Made by a program: the position numbers and the translations under genes
The notes under the pieces: generated by a model
The model's input: the letters and a program-made list of their open reading frames with translations, nothing else
What the model was told of the DNA's origin: nothing
The model's database searches: none
DNA from: Lindgomyces ingoldianus
Taxonomy: Eukaryota > Ascomycota > Dothideomycetes > Pleosporales > Lindgomycetaceae
Reading direction: 5' to 3'
NCBI RefSeq assembly: GCF_010093535.1
Contig: NW_022985164.1
Coordinates: 400,142-464,141 of the forward strand
DNA length: 64,000 nucleotides
Shown: positions 22,040 to 34,746 of the stretch, piece by piece
Position numbering within the stretch: position 1 is the stretch's first letter
Layout of the letters: every line of letters starts with the position of its first letter

Positions 22040-24775
22040 GGGATAACTAACCGGTGTTCGTTGCGACATTGACACTATCTAGAAGGTGCGAGTACTGTTA
22101 AAATGAGGCATATGGTTCATACGAGATTATAAAAAGATGGAGTGGCAATTTAGAGAATAATTGTTGCCCGAAATTATGGAGAGAGGATGGGTTGTTTGAA
22201 GATTGCACAAGCCCCAAAATCATAGCGTTACAGGAAAGTCTTCAGGAAAGGGGGAGATGGACAGCGGGGATCAGATCTCAAGATCCATGTGCTGCGTGAA
22301 GAAACTCATCTAACGCTCGGAACAATTCCAAACCTATCGTTGCTCTCGCGTAGTAGAGAAATGGATGTATCATTTATTACTGAGAGATCTCATATCATTG
22401 CTCCTATATTGACGGAAAATGGCCGCTATAGTGAGGTTTTGAGAGGCATTTCCGGAGGTCATTCCGAGACATTGCTTGTTCCTCAATGGAGGCGATGGGT
22501 GGCATTATTGCCGAGTTGAACGATGTCCCCAACGTAGTTAGTAGAGCATGAGAGCAGCTGAAGACCCGTGCTAGGAAGAAATCGTCCTTGTCCTTCACGA
22601 CAGCGCCTAGGCCCTTTTCAGTTTACGATGGATTTGGGCTGCTTGGGGTGGAGTGACAAAATAAATGAGAGCGCTCTGAAGGTTATGATACTATTAGCGA
22701 GGATAGAGACTTAGCTATTCTGTCAAAGCCTTGAGGCCGACTTTGTGGCTGGTGATAGGTGGTGGTTGAGCCTGTAGTAGAAGATCGATTCTCAAGCTTC
22801 ACTAGCGGTGTGATTCGTTTATGCGGATCTGGTTTGTGAATATCCAAGCTGACGCCATATCGGACGATTCGTTCGAGGGCTTATTCCAACAACCATCCCT
22901 GCAACTCTGTCTGACACTGAGATTCGCGACCGGAAGACGGACGGATATAATGAAAGTTGTCTTACGCTTTGCATCTTCACATATGAACCCACATCGGGGT
23001 TCATCTCCTCACCTACCGAGCCCGTCAGACTTGGCAGAGTGATCAAGATCTACGGAAACCGCCAGATCAGTGAGGACACAACCCGGCCTGCTACAGACGC
23101 AATACGGGTCGATACCGCGCGCCTGAACCTAGTCTCCCTCGCGACCGGACGCGTACTGCATGGTAGCGACTCCTCATCGTATTCGAAATCGGATTCCCAT
23201 AGTCTTGGTAACTACGGTGAAGGCCAAGGAGATAACTATTGGTCCGTCTGCCTTGCGCAACTCTAGAAGTCGGGCGAGCAGTTTGGACAATGATGATCAG
23301 AGCTTCGATTTGCGGCTACGAACTCCGGTCCTTTGAGGGAAGGGATTCAGCGAGGCTCTCCAAATGCAATAGACATTGTACTTTGCGGCCGAGAAAGTCA
23401 AGTCAAGGAACCTAAACGTATAAGTAATCCACAGATATTTGTGTCGATTCCTTTGAGTTAAGCATTGAGAGTTATGAACTCCAGATCAAAGATGCGCTCC
23501 TCATCCGGGCTGATCCGAACAGTAGGGTCGTCTATCCCACGTTTGTCAGTACGTTGACAATGCACAGCCCGAGACGGATCATATCGGTTTAAAACTGTTT
23601 ATGTAGCGATTGAGAACGAGCTGTTACACAAGCCACACGATGGTGTCATAGGACGGAATCATAGCGGCTGGTTTGCCAGAGACCAGGGAGAAGAGTAGTG
23701 AGACATCATCGTACCAATAGGCGAGCCTTGCGAGGAGGGGACGACGAAGAGGTCTTCCTGGACAAAGGAATAGGTGGTAAATTCCGACGCTGATGGAATT
23801 GTGAAATGTGAATGAAACCTTCTGAAGGAGTCGCGATTCGGTTGACGAAGTCTGATATGTTCAAAGGGCCACGTCGGGCAGCTGAAAAGTTTCTCAATGC
23901 TGTGCCACGCAACCGTGCAACGCGAGAGCATAATATTGGCGGTGAAGGGGGTGGTGATGCTAACAAGAGGTATTGTTGGTGTTGGCACCGACTTCCCCAC
24001 TCTTGCACCAGGCACATCCTGCCAACGTCTTGACCTTATCCATCTGTTCCCACGTCCGTTGGATGTTGGAAAATTTCCTTATCAACGGAAAAGTCGTCCG
24101 TGTAACTGAATTTCCTGCTTCAGCGTTAAAATGGCTTCATTGGACCCGTTTCCTATTTTCCAAGGCTCGAGCATCATGCGACGCGTCTCACGCTTCACCA
24201 ACCACCTGCAAACCGTTGGCCGACCTAAATCCATGTCCAGGCACAGACGCGGTCATGGCAAGGGACGCCTGAGGCGGGTGGGCTAATCAGGACTGTGCTG
24301 GCATCCACTCCGGGTACGGCGTCCCGTGCATCTTCTTTGGCAGCTGTCCTTGTTTGTGATCTGTGCGAGAACAGACTTCGTATCCTGCGGATGGCGCTGC
24401 CATGGGCCACCCCGCAGCGCTGATGATGCTAGCACTCTTTGAGATTTATAGCGCATTCCCCTCCCCCATTTGCATTTCCCTCCCTCCAGACTCCTGCCGT
24501 CTCTCCCGTGGACTCGGGTCCGTCAGACTAGGGTGACAAGCACCTTAAGTTGATCAAATCCATCTCCTGACCAGGCGCCTGGTCTGGCCCTCGGCTCCAC
24601 CCTCCAGAACTCAGGTCTCTTCTTTCCTTGATCAATTACTCCTTTCTCCGTTCCTTGCAGACCCCATTTATCCTCGAGGGCGGTGCCATGTTCACAAAAC
24701 GCCGGAGATTCAAACTGAATTGGATGTCACTCTAACTAACAGACCGGGATGCGAGTTTAAGTGTTGACCGCTGCA
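22040..24775. other. Gene-free 2.7 kb
   Basis: No gene I can support. Several 70-118 codon frames on both strands (for example 23659-24015 minus) overlap one another and have no recognisable domain. The last few hundred bases should be the promoter of the DUF7703 gene. Confidence 0.4.
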
Positions 24776-25946
24776 ATGAATAGCCCAGCGAACCACTTCA
24801 GCGGCACGTGGAATTCGAATACTCTGAGCGTGACCGTCTGTTCGGCCCTCGCACTTTACAATGCACTCGAACTTGAACTTCTAGTCTTCACGACGTTTCA
24901 CGCCTACCGAGGACTCTATTTCTGGTCTCTGGTGTGCGCCAGCTTTGGCATCATTCCCTACGTCCTCGGCTACATGATAGAATATTATGAGCTCGCCCCA
25001 CTAGCCCTCGGAATCGCAATCGACACGGCAGGATGGAGTCTTATGGTCACTGGTCAATCTGTCGTTCTATACAGTCGGTTATGGCTTGTGTTTGGAAGGG
25101 GTCACCGAAAGCTCCTAGGAGGTGTGAAGTGGATGATCATTATTGACGGTCTCTTATTTCATGTCACTACCTCTGGTATGCGGACCTGAGCTCGCCTTGG
25201 AAAATGCAATGTGCTGACTAGAGCAAACTGCAGTGGTTGTCTACGGTTCTCACTTTGGCGCCCACACGGCGAAATTTGGCGCGGCCTACAACTACATTGA
25301 ACGGATTCAGATGATTGGGTTCTGTCTCCAGGAATTCTTTCTCAGTGGTTTATACATTTGGAAAGCCCTCGACATCATTCGCGTATCCGAACGCAAGAAT
25401 TCGCATCGACTCATGTGGCAACTCTTCTCGATCAACGTTATTATTATCATCCTAGACATTGGGCTCCTAACGCTCGAGTTTCTCAACCAACATGTCCTCC
25501 AGCAAACAGTAAAGGGAGTCACATACAGTATCAAGCTGAAGCTGGAGCTCGCGGTTCTGAACAAGCTTGTGGAGCTTTCACAATTCAACAATCGCGCAAG
25601 TACGATGACCTTGGGCGATACGAACGACTTTCTCGATCCGACAAAGACGGTGTGGGATATCACGCGTTTTACTCCTGCATTTTCAAGCAGCATGCACACA
25701 TACCCGAAGTGGATGTCCGATTTGGAGAAGTCTGGAATCCAACATCTGGAGAGCACTTACTCGCCGACGGACAGTGCCTGGGTCCGGACTAAGCACAGTA
25801 CCACCATTTCGGCGGATGACATTGATGACTTTCCGGATGTTATACAACCAATCACTACCGTACCCGACCCACGGCTTGATTCACGAGACAAAGGATCCGC
25901 CACAGACCTTCTATATGCGGACGCCGTGAGGAGAATCGCAAGATGA
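24776..25946 (+). CDS. DUF7703-type seven-pass fungal membrane protein
   Basis: Integral membrane protein of unknown function, 370 residues from exons 24776-25175 and 25234-25946. About seven hydrophobic spans fill the first 250 residues (around CSALALYNALELELLVFTTF, LYFWSLVCASFGIIPYVLG, AGWSLMVTGQSVVLYSRLW, MIIIDGLLFHVTT, IGFCLQEFFLSGLYIWKAL, LFSINVIIIILDIGLLTLEF). The loop motif SVVLYSRLWLV and the QMIGFCLQEFFLSGLYIWKA segment are hallmarks of this fungal family. The cytosolic tail is Ser/Thr/Asp-rich, suitable for phosphorylation. The layout resembles fungal seven-pass receptors, but signalling has not, to my knowledge, been shown. The start at 24776 is the first in-frame ATG. Confidence 0.82.
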
Positions 25947-28930
25947 AGACGAATCCAAGCAGAAAGACTCCTAATAATTGCAAATAATACGCTCTCAGCC
26001 ATCCAGAGGCCCGTTTCGGCCAAACCCAAAACCAAATCATCGTGTTCACTGAGCTGCTACTCTTTACACGCGCTTGGTAGAAAGGGTCGGCGATGTCTTC
26101 AGGCTGCAAGAGGGGGGCGAGGAAGAAATGGAGTGATTCTAACTTCCTCGTTTAGCTCGTTCGGTGTATTTTCGGTGATTTGCTCACATACCCGACGCCT
26201 TGGGGAAGGCATGAAAGGGTGCCGATCCCAGCGCTACCCAGTGTATTTATGAGTAGGAACACTCGGCACCTGCCGAGTATCTCCTACAGCTTCGAAACAA
26301 TGCCGACGTCGAGACGGCCATGAAATCGTCGGGCAGAGTCCTTTTTGTGACAGCAATTTAGAAACTGAGCCATTTCAGCATTGGAGAATTTGCCTGAGTA
26401 TCTTCAAAAAGGGAAGAACCAAGGACTCTGAAGGTGTTAATGTTTCCGACATTGAGGAGTGAAGCTTTCCAGGAGGTTCTCGTTGAGAGGATGAGGATTG
26501 CGTGTGAACAACTCAGCTCCATTCATTTCGTTTTGTGTTGGATGAGATATTCCCTATCACGAACCCGTTTCTGGTCATTAGCTCAAGTTTCAGATGTTTC
26601 TTGTCTGCGAATTCCAACAAAGAAGAGCTTGATAGGATAGGGCGGCCTCAATTGAGTCCGTTAGAACCCCCGGCAAGTCAAAAATGCAAGTCACTAGCAA
26701 CAGCTAGTTCGCGGTACTTTTTTGAATGATATTTGTTTAACATTTATTATCATAGTCACTATAGGAGTAGGTACCTTGGTGGTTACACTAACTATCCAAG
26801 GTTGGTGCTTTCGTTCGGTTAGGATTCAATGTGCGGTGCTTCCAACCTTGCTCAGCGCAATTACAGCGAAGACACGGGATCCGATAGAATAATTTATTTC
26901 CTATATGATCGAACGTGGTTACAAAACAACCTTGGTTTTTACCATTCTCTTCAGTGTCAGGGAAAGCCAACACCTAGTTCTCAACCGTTGAGGTGGTTCT
27001 CTATATCCGATTCTTGGACACGATAGTAGGATGAATATAAAAGCGGCTGGTCGCGATGCTCTGGTAGAACTGTAAAGCACCAAATGGTGGGTTTTAATGG
27101 AGATTAGGATAAAGGATTGAGCGGTAAGACAGGCCCGGAAAATACCTTCGAGACTTTAGCGGGAGAAAGGGGATAATGTCTCGTTCACTTCGGTTGATAG
27201 TTCAAAGTATTCTTTCAGCTTCCGATGCCCTCTGTCCTACTCACTGCTTCTTACTCACCTGCCTGGCTTTACTTCCATAGCGCGGTGACTTTCTCCGAGC
27301 CCCTTGCCGAAGTTTTTCTCTTCGTTTCTTCACTCTTGCCCTTCTCTACCTTGCTGGTCCACCCCACTATTACCTTTACCCTTCATGAAGAGACCTGACA
27401 ATCTTTATCTGATTAAGTCCTAATCTCCCTCTTGAAGGCCGTGGTCTATTTCACTAGATTCGAGAATTCGACGCCGACGGGGTACTAATTCATCGCAACG
27501 GTAAGTGCAGCGCATGGAATCATCCTCCACCAGCACGAAGTTTTGATTGATTGGTTGACTGTACTATCCAATCACTAAAACAAGCAAACAAACTTACATT
27601 TTCGTGCCCCCAAATCCCTGCTTTCATATTCTACTTCGCATGAATCAGAGTTTTCGAGAGGATAAAGTGCTGATTAAGCTTTCTTGACCAAGCTAGACAA
27701 GTCCCTAGACAAATTCAATCTTCGCTCGAAATGACCAAGCAAGTCTCTACCCTAGGTACATACTCTGCTTCCTATTAACTCTGAGGGTTGGCATGGCACA
27801 TCACGATACCTATGAGTTATCGGTTCTAGAGAACTCATAGGGAAAGCTAGCACCTAAAACGAAAGTATCACGATATGGATACGTTCGGCCATAGCGATGA
27901 GACTCCTCGTGGCCATCACTAGTTCTATGCGGATATTCCCGTAGTGAAGGCGAGGACTCCCACCATATATGACACCGTTCTCATGTCTGGAAAATCAAGA
28001 ATGGCAAAGAGAAGACGTTGTCGAGCTGTTCAGCGCTCCCAGTCTAGGAAGGATGTTCCTCGTGCAAGGCCTATGTTCTATGCCCTATCTGGAAAACCAA
28101 GAATTAGCAACAGTGCTATTCTCGATGCGCTTTTTGGGTGTCCAGATTTGGTCGGCATACCAGCTGCAGATTAAGCTACCACTTCTTATGTCACATTAAT
28201 CCATCACGAAGAACAGTAGCGACTTCGGGCCCAATATATTGAGCGAAGAAAAACAAAAAGGACTGTTCGAAGGATATATTCGTCGCTAGTTTTATTGCAA
28301 CTTGTAGATGTAAGAAGATACCGAGCTGGAAGACGAGGACGGAGAAGTATTGGAAGATGAGGATGAATTTCAAAAGGTGATTTATAAGTGATTCATATGG
28401 CGGAAAGGGAAGAAAACGGAAGATTCACAGCCCAGGGCAGCAACCATAGAAGATATGCTGGACGATCTTTTAACACGTACGGCGACCCAAAAGTAGCTTA
28501 TGCGCTCTGCTCTCTTATGACCGATTCAAGCATGACCTCAGGTGGCCTCTTGGATCGATACCTGGCAAAGGCACTACCAATGGAATCCTTCAGTTTGATC
28601 TTCACAACTCAGAATTGAGAGAGGACCGCAAAAAGATATCTTCAATTTGGTTCCTTATAAAATTCATCAATTTGCGTTATTGAAGAATGGCCTCTCTTTC
28701 ATGGGCTTACCGGTAATGCGCAATCTATTATTCTTATCAATATCTTGCCAACTTTATGTGATTTGGTATCCTCGACTAAAACCAGGCAGGGGTGATAAAA
28801 ATCTCTCGTGAGCAAGCTGGTGAGAAATGGTTGTCGCTGCGTGGGACCGCATAATATCAAGGGAAGATACTGATTAGAATATCGGGGATTAGGAAACTGA
28901 CGCGGCGAAAGCAAAATGTTAGTTATGAGC
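25947..28930. other. Long gene-poor stretch
   Basis: About 3 kb without a gene I can support. Small frames near 26434-26729, 27944-28199 and 28388-28618 have no recognisable domain; those in the right half may be outlying parts of the decayed locus that follows. Confidence 0.4.
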
Positions 28931-28939
28931 AAGGCCGAT

Positions 28940-29990
28940 CTAACTCATATTTTAGTCCTCGGACTCTTCCAGGAACTGACTTGACAAGCCACATCTTGTA
29001 GGCGGAGTCAATGAAATCAAGGGAAGGATCAACACCCCCTTGGAACACCTATTCCTACAGATTAAAACACTTATAGACAGGGCCAAGTGGGGATTCACTG
29101 GCGAGGATCCTGATATTTTTAAAGAATACCGGAAGTATCTCAACAAGGAACCTCAATGTGCTTTTTTCCACCTCTAAGCCTAGCAGACAAAAAAGTATGC
29201 AAATGCTGGGAGTCTCCTCAGCTTCAGCATCAAATTGCCTGACTTGGCTTGATCAGCTACGCTTCAAGGACCCGGATTTCACTCTTAGGATGGCTCGCGT
29301 CCCTGAATTAAGAAAGCACCTACTCAGCCTTCTGGCCGAAGGGAACTCTGAAGCGGACCCTAAGCACATCTCTTAAACATGGACATAATTTATAATACGA
29401 GGGAGCGCAGGATCCAGAAAGTTCCGGAAGATGATGGTTATGCTGAAGTGCGTCATTTTATCGCCCATCAGATCTTGTACTGCGAAAGAATTTCAACAGT
29501 CTCTCCAAAGCTTTGCTACTAGATCATATTGTCCCCATTTGGAATGCCAATAGTAAAGATCGAATTCTTCAGGACATGGATATCACAATTGATGGGTGAG
29601 GATTCAAGATCAGGGACTGGCAAACGTTCAATAAGATCATCCGAGAGGGGAAATTCCCACCAACAAGCCCGTCATGAGCAATAGAGAGCAAGCCAACCGA
29701 AGAAAGATCTTCTCGACGCCACGCGCCCTTTCTTAACTCGCTGGGTAAAGGTCATGCTTGACCGAGGAGCACGTTTGGTAAGCTTATTCGGTGCACCTAT
29801 TCAAGTCTTCGACTTGTTAGGAATCCAGAGGATGTTTCCCGACTACACATACCAAGAGGGAATGAAGAGGGTCAAACTCAGACCCTCGACGGCTGAGTCG
29901 ATCCTACGTCATCCACGAAGGAAGATGCATGAAGAGGCGATGGGACATCACAAAAGTCTTACCCCTCTCCTAGCACTCAAGATCATTTCA
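28940..29990 (+). pseudogene. Decayed coding region, family unknown
   Basis: Several protein-like + strand segments follow one another in shifting frames. One contains VGGVNEIKGRINTPLEHLFL and then GEDPDIFKEYRKYLNKEPQC; a second contains ALLLDHIVPIWNANSKDRIL and, after one stop, GFKIRDWQTFNKIIREGKFP; a third, at 29754-29993, contains the segment LLGIQRMFPDYTYQEGMKRV. Stops and frameshifts separate them. I cannot assign a family. The hydrophilic, mixed-charge composition suggests a genuine former gene, perhaps a large fungal accessory protein. Confidence 0.4.
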
Positions 29991-30573
29991 TAGCCCTTTT
30001 GGTTTAGTCCTCTATTCTTTCCATTCTCCCCCACTACTTTGGGATTTATTCCGTGGTATTACTCCCCAACTCCTTCTCTATAATTTTCCAGTAATTACGG
30101 TGCATAGAGCTTGAGAGTGCGAGTGGCATATAGTGGGTTCTTTCAGCATATTTATCCTGAAACAAGATAGACTATTGGCTTGTCTAGACATTCCTTTTGT
30201 CTTAAAATATTTTTTGTCGGTATTTATGTCTCCTTTGCACTTAATTTGTAGAGGAATGTATGGCCGCAACTTAACACGGCCGCCTAACCATCCTCACGCT
30301 ACCAATCGCCGGGACCAGCAAATAACTCACAAGAATTATGTGGACGGGACGGACTTGCAAGTAAGGAAGAAGCCCTTCACGCTCCTATGATATTCTAATG
30401 AAGTATGCAAATGGGATATCAAACCCCTCAATATATATACCCGAACTCCAGATCCGATCAGATCTCTACTAATCTCACCATCACTCCACGTAACTACTCA
30501 ATCTCCCTCAACCTCTCCCAACTCTTCTTCCTACTAAGACTCATCTACTTCCTCGCTGCTTCACATCTTTCCA
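29991..30573. other. Intergenic, AT-rich
   Basis: About 580 bp without a gene, downstream of the coiled-coil gene on the opposite strand. The C/T-rich part near 30440-30570 probably belongs to that gene's 3' region. Confidence 0.4.
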
Positions 30574-31935
30574 TTACATTAAACTGACTCTCCTCTGCAG
30601 ATTCTGCACCTTCGCTTCTAACGCATGATTCTCTTCTTCCTTGCGATGCAGCTCCCGCTGCAACATCTCCTTTTCTGACCGAAGCTGCTGCATCCTACCG
30701 CCGACCTTCTCCCTGTAACTCGCATGTTCCTCGTGAATGGACTCCATACGATGCCAATCTGCTGACCCCGTTGCGGATCCACCACTGGTACGAAGACGCG
30801 CGAGCTCAGCGTCTTTAGCTTTTAGCTTGGCTTCTAGATCTGAGACCGTGTCTTTCCAGGCCTTGTGTGCCGTCATGCGGTTTATGTCGTCGATGCTGGC
30901 GCCGCCTTTGAGAGACTCGAGCTGAGATAGCAGACTGGAGTTTCGTCGTTCGAGTTCCATGGCTCTTTGCTCAAGTGCGGCGGCTTTTGCAACTGCGAAG
31001 AGATCTGTCGTGTCTCTGCGCTCTAGGAGCATGCTCCCTGGGCGGCCTCGGGCGGGGCTAGTGCGTCCGTTCGATAATTGCGAGCGATCAAGTTTGCGAG
31101 TCGCTTCTGCTAGCTTGGACCGCACAGCTTGCAGATTCACGAGGTCATCGTCGCGGAGTTTCGTCATTCCTTCTAGTTCTCGCCGCGCTTTGGCAAGCAT
31201 GCCTCTGATCTTGATGTTGTTGTCCACGTCCTCGTCACGGAGAGCGAATAGGGCTTCATGTCGTTTGTGCCATGTCTTCTTCTCTTCTTCGAGTGCTTTG
31301 ACCTGGCCTTTTAGCTCTTTGTATTCCTCTGGTGTGACTGCCACAGTTGGGTTCTCGCGTTCCATGAATACTAAAGTTTTCATGAGAGCTGCCAACTGTT
31401 TTTCCAGGGGACCGGCAATATGCGGCGGTTCAGCGTGCTCGGAAGGTTCTTCATGAAGGGGATCCATCTTCCTTGGGCGATATGTGGGCGTTTTCTCAGG
31501 AAGATCGAAATCTTGTTCTTCATCTGCCAGGGTTGAGCCTCGGGAGGTTGTATCATCATCGGGCGAATTGCTTGCCGGGTCGTGTTGTTGCCGATGTCCT
31601 GTTCGAAGACGTGGTGGTTGTTGAATCTCCGTTACCTGTACATTCGCATTGCCAAACTTCTGAGCGAGTCTTGGGATAGTCGATGCCCGGTTCGGCGAGG
31701 ACTGCCACATAGCCGGCATATTGTTCGATGGCACTTGGGGGAAGCTCGCGTTTTGAGTGACAAGGTCGTCTTCGGCAGCAGTATCGCTGGATTGATCAGA
31801 CTCGTAACCTGCAGATCGTCGCTGCAGTTGCGGCGAACTCATAGAATTCGGGCGGCTGGCTGGATGCAGGGATGCAATTGAATGAATGGAGCCGGTTCGC
31901 TGGGGTCTCGAAGGGGCTCGGTTCGTAGTCCACAT
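30574..31935 (-). CDS. Coiled-coil protein of unknown function
   Basis: A 453-residue protein in one exon from the ATG at 31935 (MWTTNRAPSRPQRTGSIHSI); an in-frame ATG at 31983 would add 16 residues but has a less typical context. The first 150 residues are Ser/Pro/Arg-rich and disordered. From about residue 175 to the end there are long heptad-like segments (QLAALMKTLVFMERENPTV; EYKELKGQVKALEEEKKTWH; AALEQRAMELERRNSSLLSQ; QLRSEKEMLQRELHRKEEEN), so an extended coiled coil is likely. Fungal proteins of this layout are often called M-protein-repeat or microtubule/spindle-associated proteins, but I see no diagnostic motif. Scaffold or cytoskeletal linker is the safest description. Confidence 0.8.
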   Translation of the reverse strand: MWTTNRAPSRPQRTGSIHSIASLHPASRPNSMSSPQLQRRSAGYESDQSSDTAAEDDLVTQNASFPQVPSNNMPAMWQSSPNRASTIPRLAQKFGNANVQVTEIQQPPRLRTGHRQQHDPASNSPDDDTTSRGSTLADEEQDFDLPEKTPTYRPRKMDPLHEEPSEHAEPPHIAGPLEKQLAALMKTLVFMERENPTVAVTPEEYKELKGQVKALEEEKKTWHKRHEALFALRDEDVDNNIKIRGMLAKARRELEGMTKLRDDDLVNLQAVRSKLAEATRKLDRSQLSNGRTSPARGRPGSMLLERRDTTDLFAVAKAAALEQRAMELERRNSSLLSQLESLKGGASIDDINRMTAHKAWKDTVSDLEAKLKAKDAELARLRTSGGSATGSADWHRMESIHEEHASYREKVGGRMQQLRSEKEMLQRELHRKEEENHALEAKVQNLQRRVSLM

Positions 31936-34510
31936 TTCACTCACCAGAAGTAGACCAGGGTAGCGTTCGCGATCTCGTTCCAAGGGTTGCGTAGATCTAG
32001 GTAGGATTCGATGCAGGTTCCCGAATTTGGGATGAATGGTAACAAGCTAGATCGATAAGGGTCGGGGACAAGAGCCGAGCTCGAGCAATGCAGACGCAGT
32101 TGCAAGACAGGTCTGGAGTCCTCAGGATGGGAGCGCATCACGAGCTTTTGATGCTGGTGGTGTGAAGGGGGTGGAATTGTGTAGGAAATCCTGAAACACT
32201 TTCTGATACCCAGGGGTTCTCCATGTCCGACTGCTGCGACGCGGGTGTGCGATGGAAGCGGCTCGACCGGGAGATCTTCCTGGGCCTTATCGCTGGGTAG
32301 ACGGGTCGAACCGAGACATGGCTTGTTGTCGTGGAAGACAAATGCAAGTGTAGTCACATAGTTAGATGCATCATTGGGGTACTGGATTGAACACAGCACT
32401 GAGGGACCAATGAAATACTTTCAAGACTATTGACGCCGAATGGGCGGCAAAGCCATTTGCTTTGTGATAGCAAAAAACGCCCAAAGTTCGAGGATTCGTT
32501 TTGATAGTGAAATTGAAGGCACGAGGCGATGGTGACAAGCGAGGTTGACGATACCGCGAAAACGCATCTGAAACCTTTCCAGTCTCAACCTCGTAATCAA
32601 CCGCGACAAAAGCAATGTTCTCGAACGTAAGATTGACTCCAACACAATGCATGCCTCAGCCGCCTAACTTGAGCCTCCGAATAAAATTGCCATGTACCTA
32701 GGATATGCGTCTAGATGCGCCTCATCCGAATCTTCGGCTAGTCAAGACCTTTGATGCTTGGCGTATCCAAGATTATCAACTAGCACGACGCTTTCCAATG
32801 TCTTACCGCATACAAATGAATAAGATATACCTATCTGGAACCCGACAAATTCTCGGAACCAGCACAAGGGCTCATGATAACTCACAATCCTTTCATAATA
32901 ACACCAAGCCTTCATGACTATTGGGAAGGGTTGACAGCATTTCGAGGCCAACATCACGAATGATTTTAGGGGTACCTCCGGCTAAGATTCGCTTTCATTC
33001 TTGCAATTGGGAATCTCCAAAAACGTCTTCTGCATCTTGTCACCTAACCTAGAACATGGCGGGTATAATTTAGGACAGAAATTTGCATCCTAACACTCAC
33101 TGATGCTAGCAAGGAGGCCGAGAGTTAGACTCTAGCTTGTTCATGTTCTCGATATGTGAGAAGGTGCATGATCTCGACGAGAGAATATTTATAGTTAGCT
33201 TCTACGGCCAGCCCAAGACAAAGCGGTCGAGAGGAGAAAGGTTGGTGCATTAGGGACGACCTCGTCTTCATCTTATTTGGTCATCTGTCAGCTTCCAAGC
33301 AAAGCAACTGTGATGCAATACATACGATTTGCTGCCCACATATCGTGATAATGATCCCTGGCAATAGAACCCATCCCCATTAATGCCAAATATTGCTAGT
33401 CGAGTGCTTTCTCCGTCAATGGATGCATGTTTCAGCAGCAATGAAGGTATAATCTAGTCAGCTTTTCTATTGCTCCATAACGCACTCTTTCAGCCGATAT
33501 AAAGCCAGGGCAGAAGTCTGTTGCGATTTGAACATTCAAGCGCACTAACATCAGAATGGTTAAGATTGTAAAAGCCGTTGGCCATTCTTCTGGATGGCCA
33601 CTAAGAAGCAGCTCCTCTGTACCCCGGATTGTACCTTGCAGAAGAGAGACAAGCGTTGCTGATTTATTCTGTCGCTCTAGGGGTAACTAGGAACTGTTAG
33701 GCAGTCGTCAAAGATGTTTCTCCGGCTGCATATGGTAGATCGCGTTCAGTACCAGCCTGCACGAGCTATGAGGTTTTCGGTAAGCTGTTCATAAGTGCCA
33801 CCCTATCTGGCATCAACGTCTTCGAATTGGAGGGGGAATCTTTCATAAGCGCTATTTAGATCTCCAGATGAGGCGTCGTCAGCCAGAAATGCAGGTAGAT
33901 CTAGTACCGCAAACTCGAACGCTTTGCCCAAACTGAGTCTGGTATAGTGGAGAGTGAATTCCCACCAACCAAACAGAGTCTAAAAGTTCGACGAAGTCTT
34001 CTGTCTGGTTAGGAACTCAGATCTGAAAGGCAAGCGAAACAGGGGTTAGTTACCGAGAAGGCCTCATTAAAGCCATCAGTGGAATTAGACTTTTGGCAGG
34101 GCAACTCTTGAGACTCTTCGTGTGTGCGGCATCCAAACACGTTTGACAAATGGGCTTGTCATTGCGCAATTCTTGCCGTTAGTGCGGGCGGGATTCCAGT
34201 GGGAATTGGTTGTACCATATGATTTAGGAGGAAACATCTACAGCGTCGGCTATGTTTCCGTGCAGGTTTCGTTGATGCTATGATAGAAATAGGATGTAGC
34301 TGGATGCAATTGTCGTGAGGATGAGGGGTGATGTGCGGGCAGGATCTATTATATGCAAAAATTAGAGCATATTTCAGCGTTCCTTAGGTATTTTTTTTCC
34401 TTACTAAAATTATATAAGATGACTAAATTTTAACAAAAATTTTAATATAACTATAACTAGTTAATAAATAAGCTTTTATCTAACTCATCTATTAATCCCA
34501 TAGGCATAAC
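31936..34510. other. Upstream region of the coiled-coil gene and gene-free sequence
   Basis: The first 400-700 bp are probably the leader and promoter of the coiled-coil gene; open frames antisense or parallel to it (31941-32399, 32371-32652) lack domains. From 32.7 to 34.5 kb I see no gene. An AT-rich patch lies at 34380-34500. Confidence 0.4.
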
Positions 34511-34516
34511 CTTCTC

Positions 34517-34738
34517 CTATAGCTACATATGCTTGCTTTCAACAATCGACCAGGCACCTCCAAAGCTCCTTGCAATGCAATGGCTGCAAGCCTACTTCTA
34601 CAGACCTAAATTTGTCCCTCCACTCATCCTCTCAGGTGCGTTATGCAACGCCCTGCTTGCGTATTGCGTGGATAATGTAGGGTTGAAGATGTGGTATGCG
34701 GTGGGTTGTTCTTCTAGCTGCACACAATTATTTTAAAC
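34517..34738 (+). pseudogene. DUF1772 (anthrone-oxygenase-like) membrane protein fragment
   Basis: After a plausible splice acceptor at about 34520 the + strand reads SYICLLSTIDQAPPKLLAMQ and continues through QAYFYRPKFVPPLILSGALC and NALLAY. The spacing of APPKLL, the QW pair and the PP-ending first loop resembles the N-terminal half of DUF1772 family proteins. No start exon is visible upstream and the frame ends at 34738 without the other membrane spans, so this is most likely a truncated remnant. Confidence 0.4.
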
Positions 34739-34746
34739 AAAACAGA

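Noticed and set aside
23659..24017. Two overlapping 100-120 codon minus-strand ORFs
   Set aside because: Different frames of the same bases with no family resemblance; no start or splice context that favours either.
31941..32399. 152-codon minus-strand ORF upstream of the coiled-coil gene
   Set aside because: It lies in the expected leader/promoter, has no domain, and could not be spliced to the coiled-coil reading frame in a convincing way.
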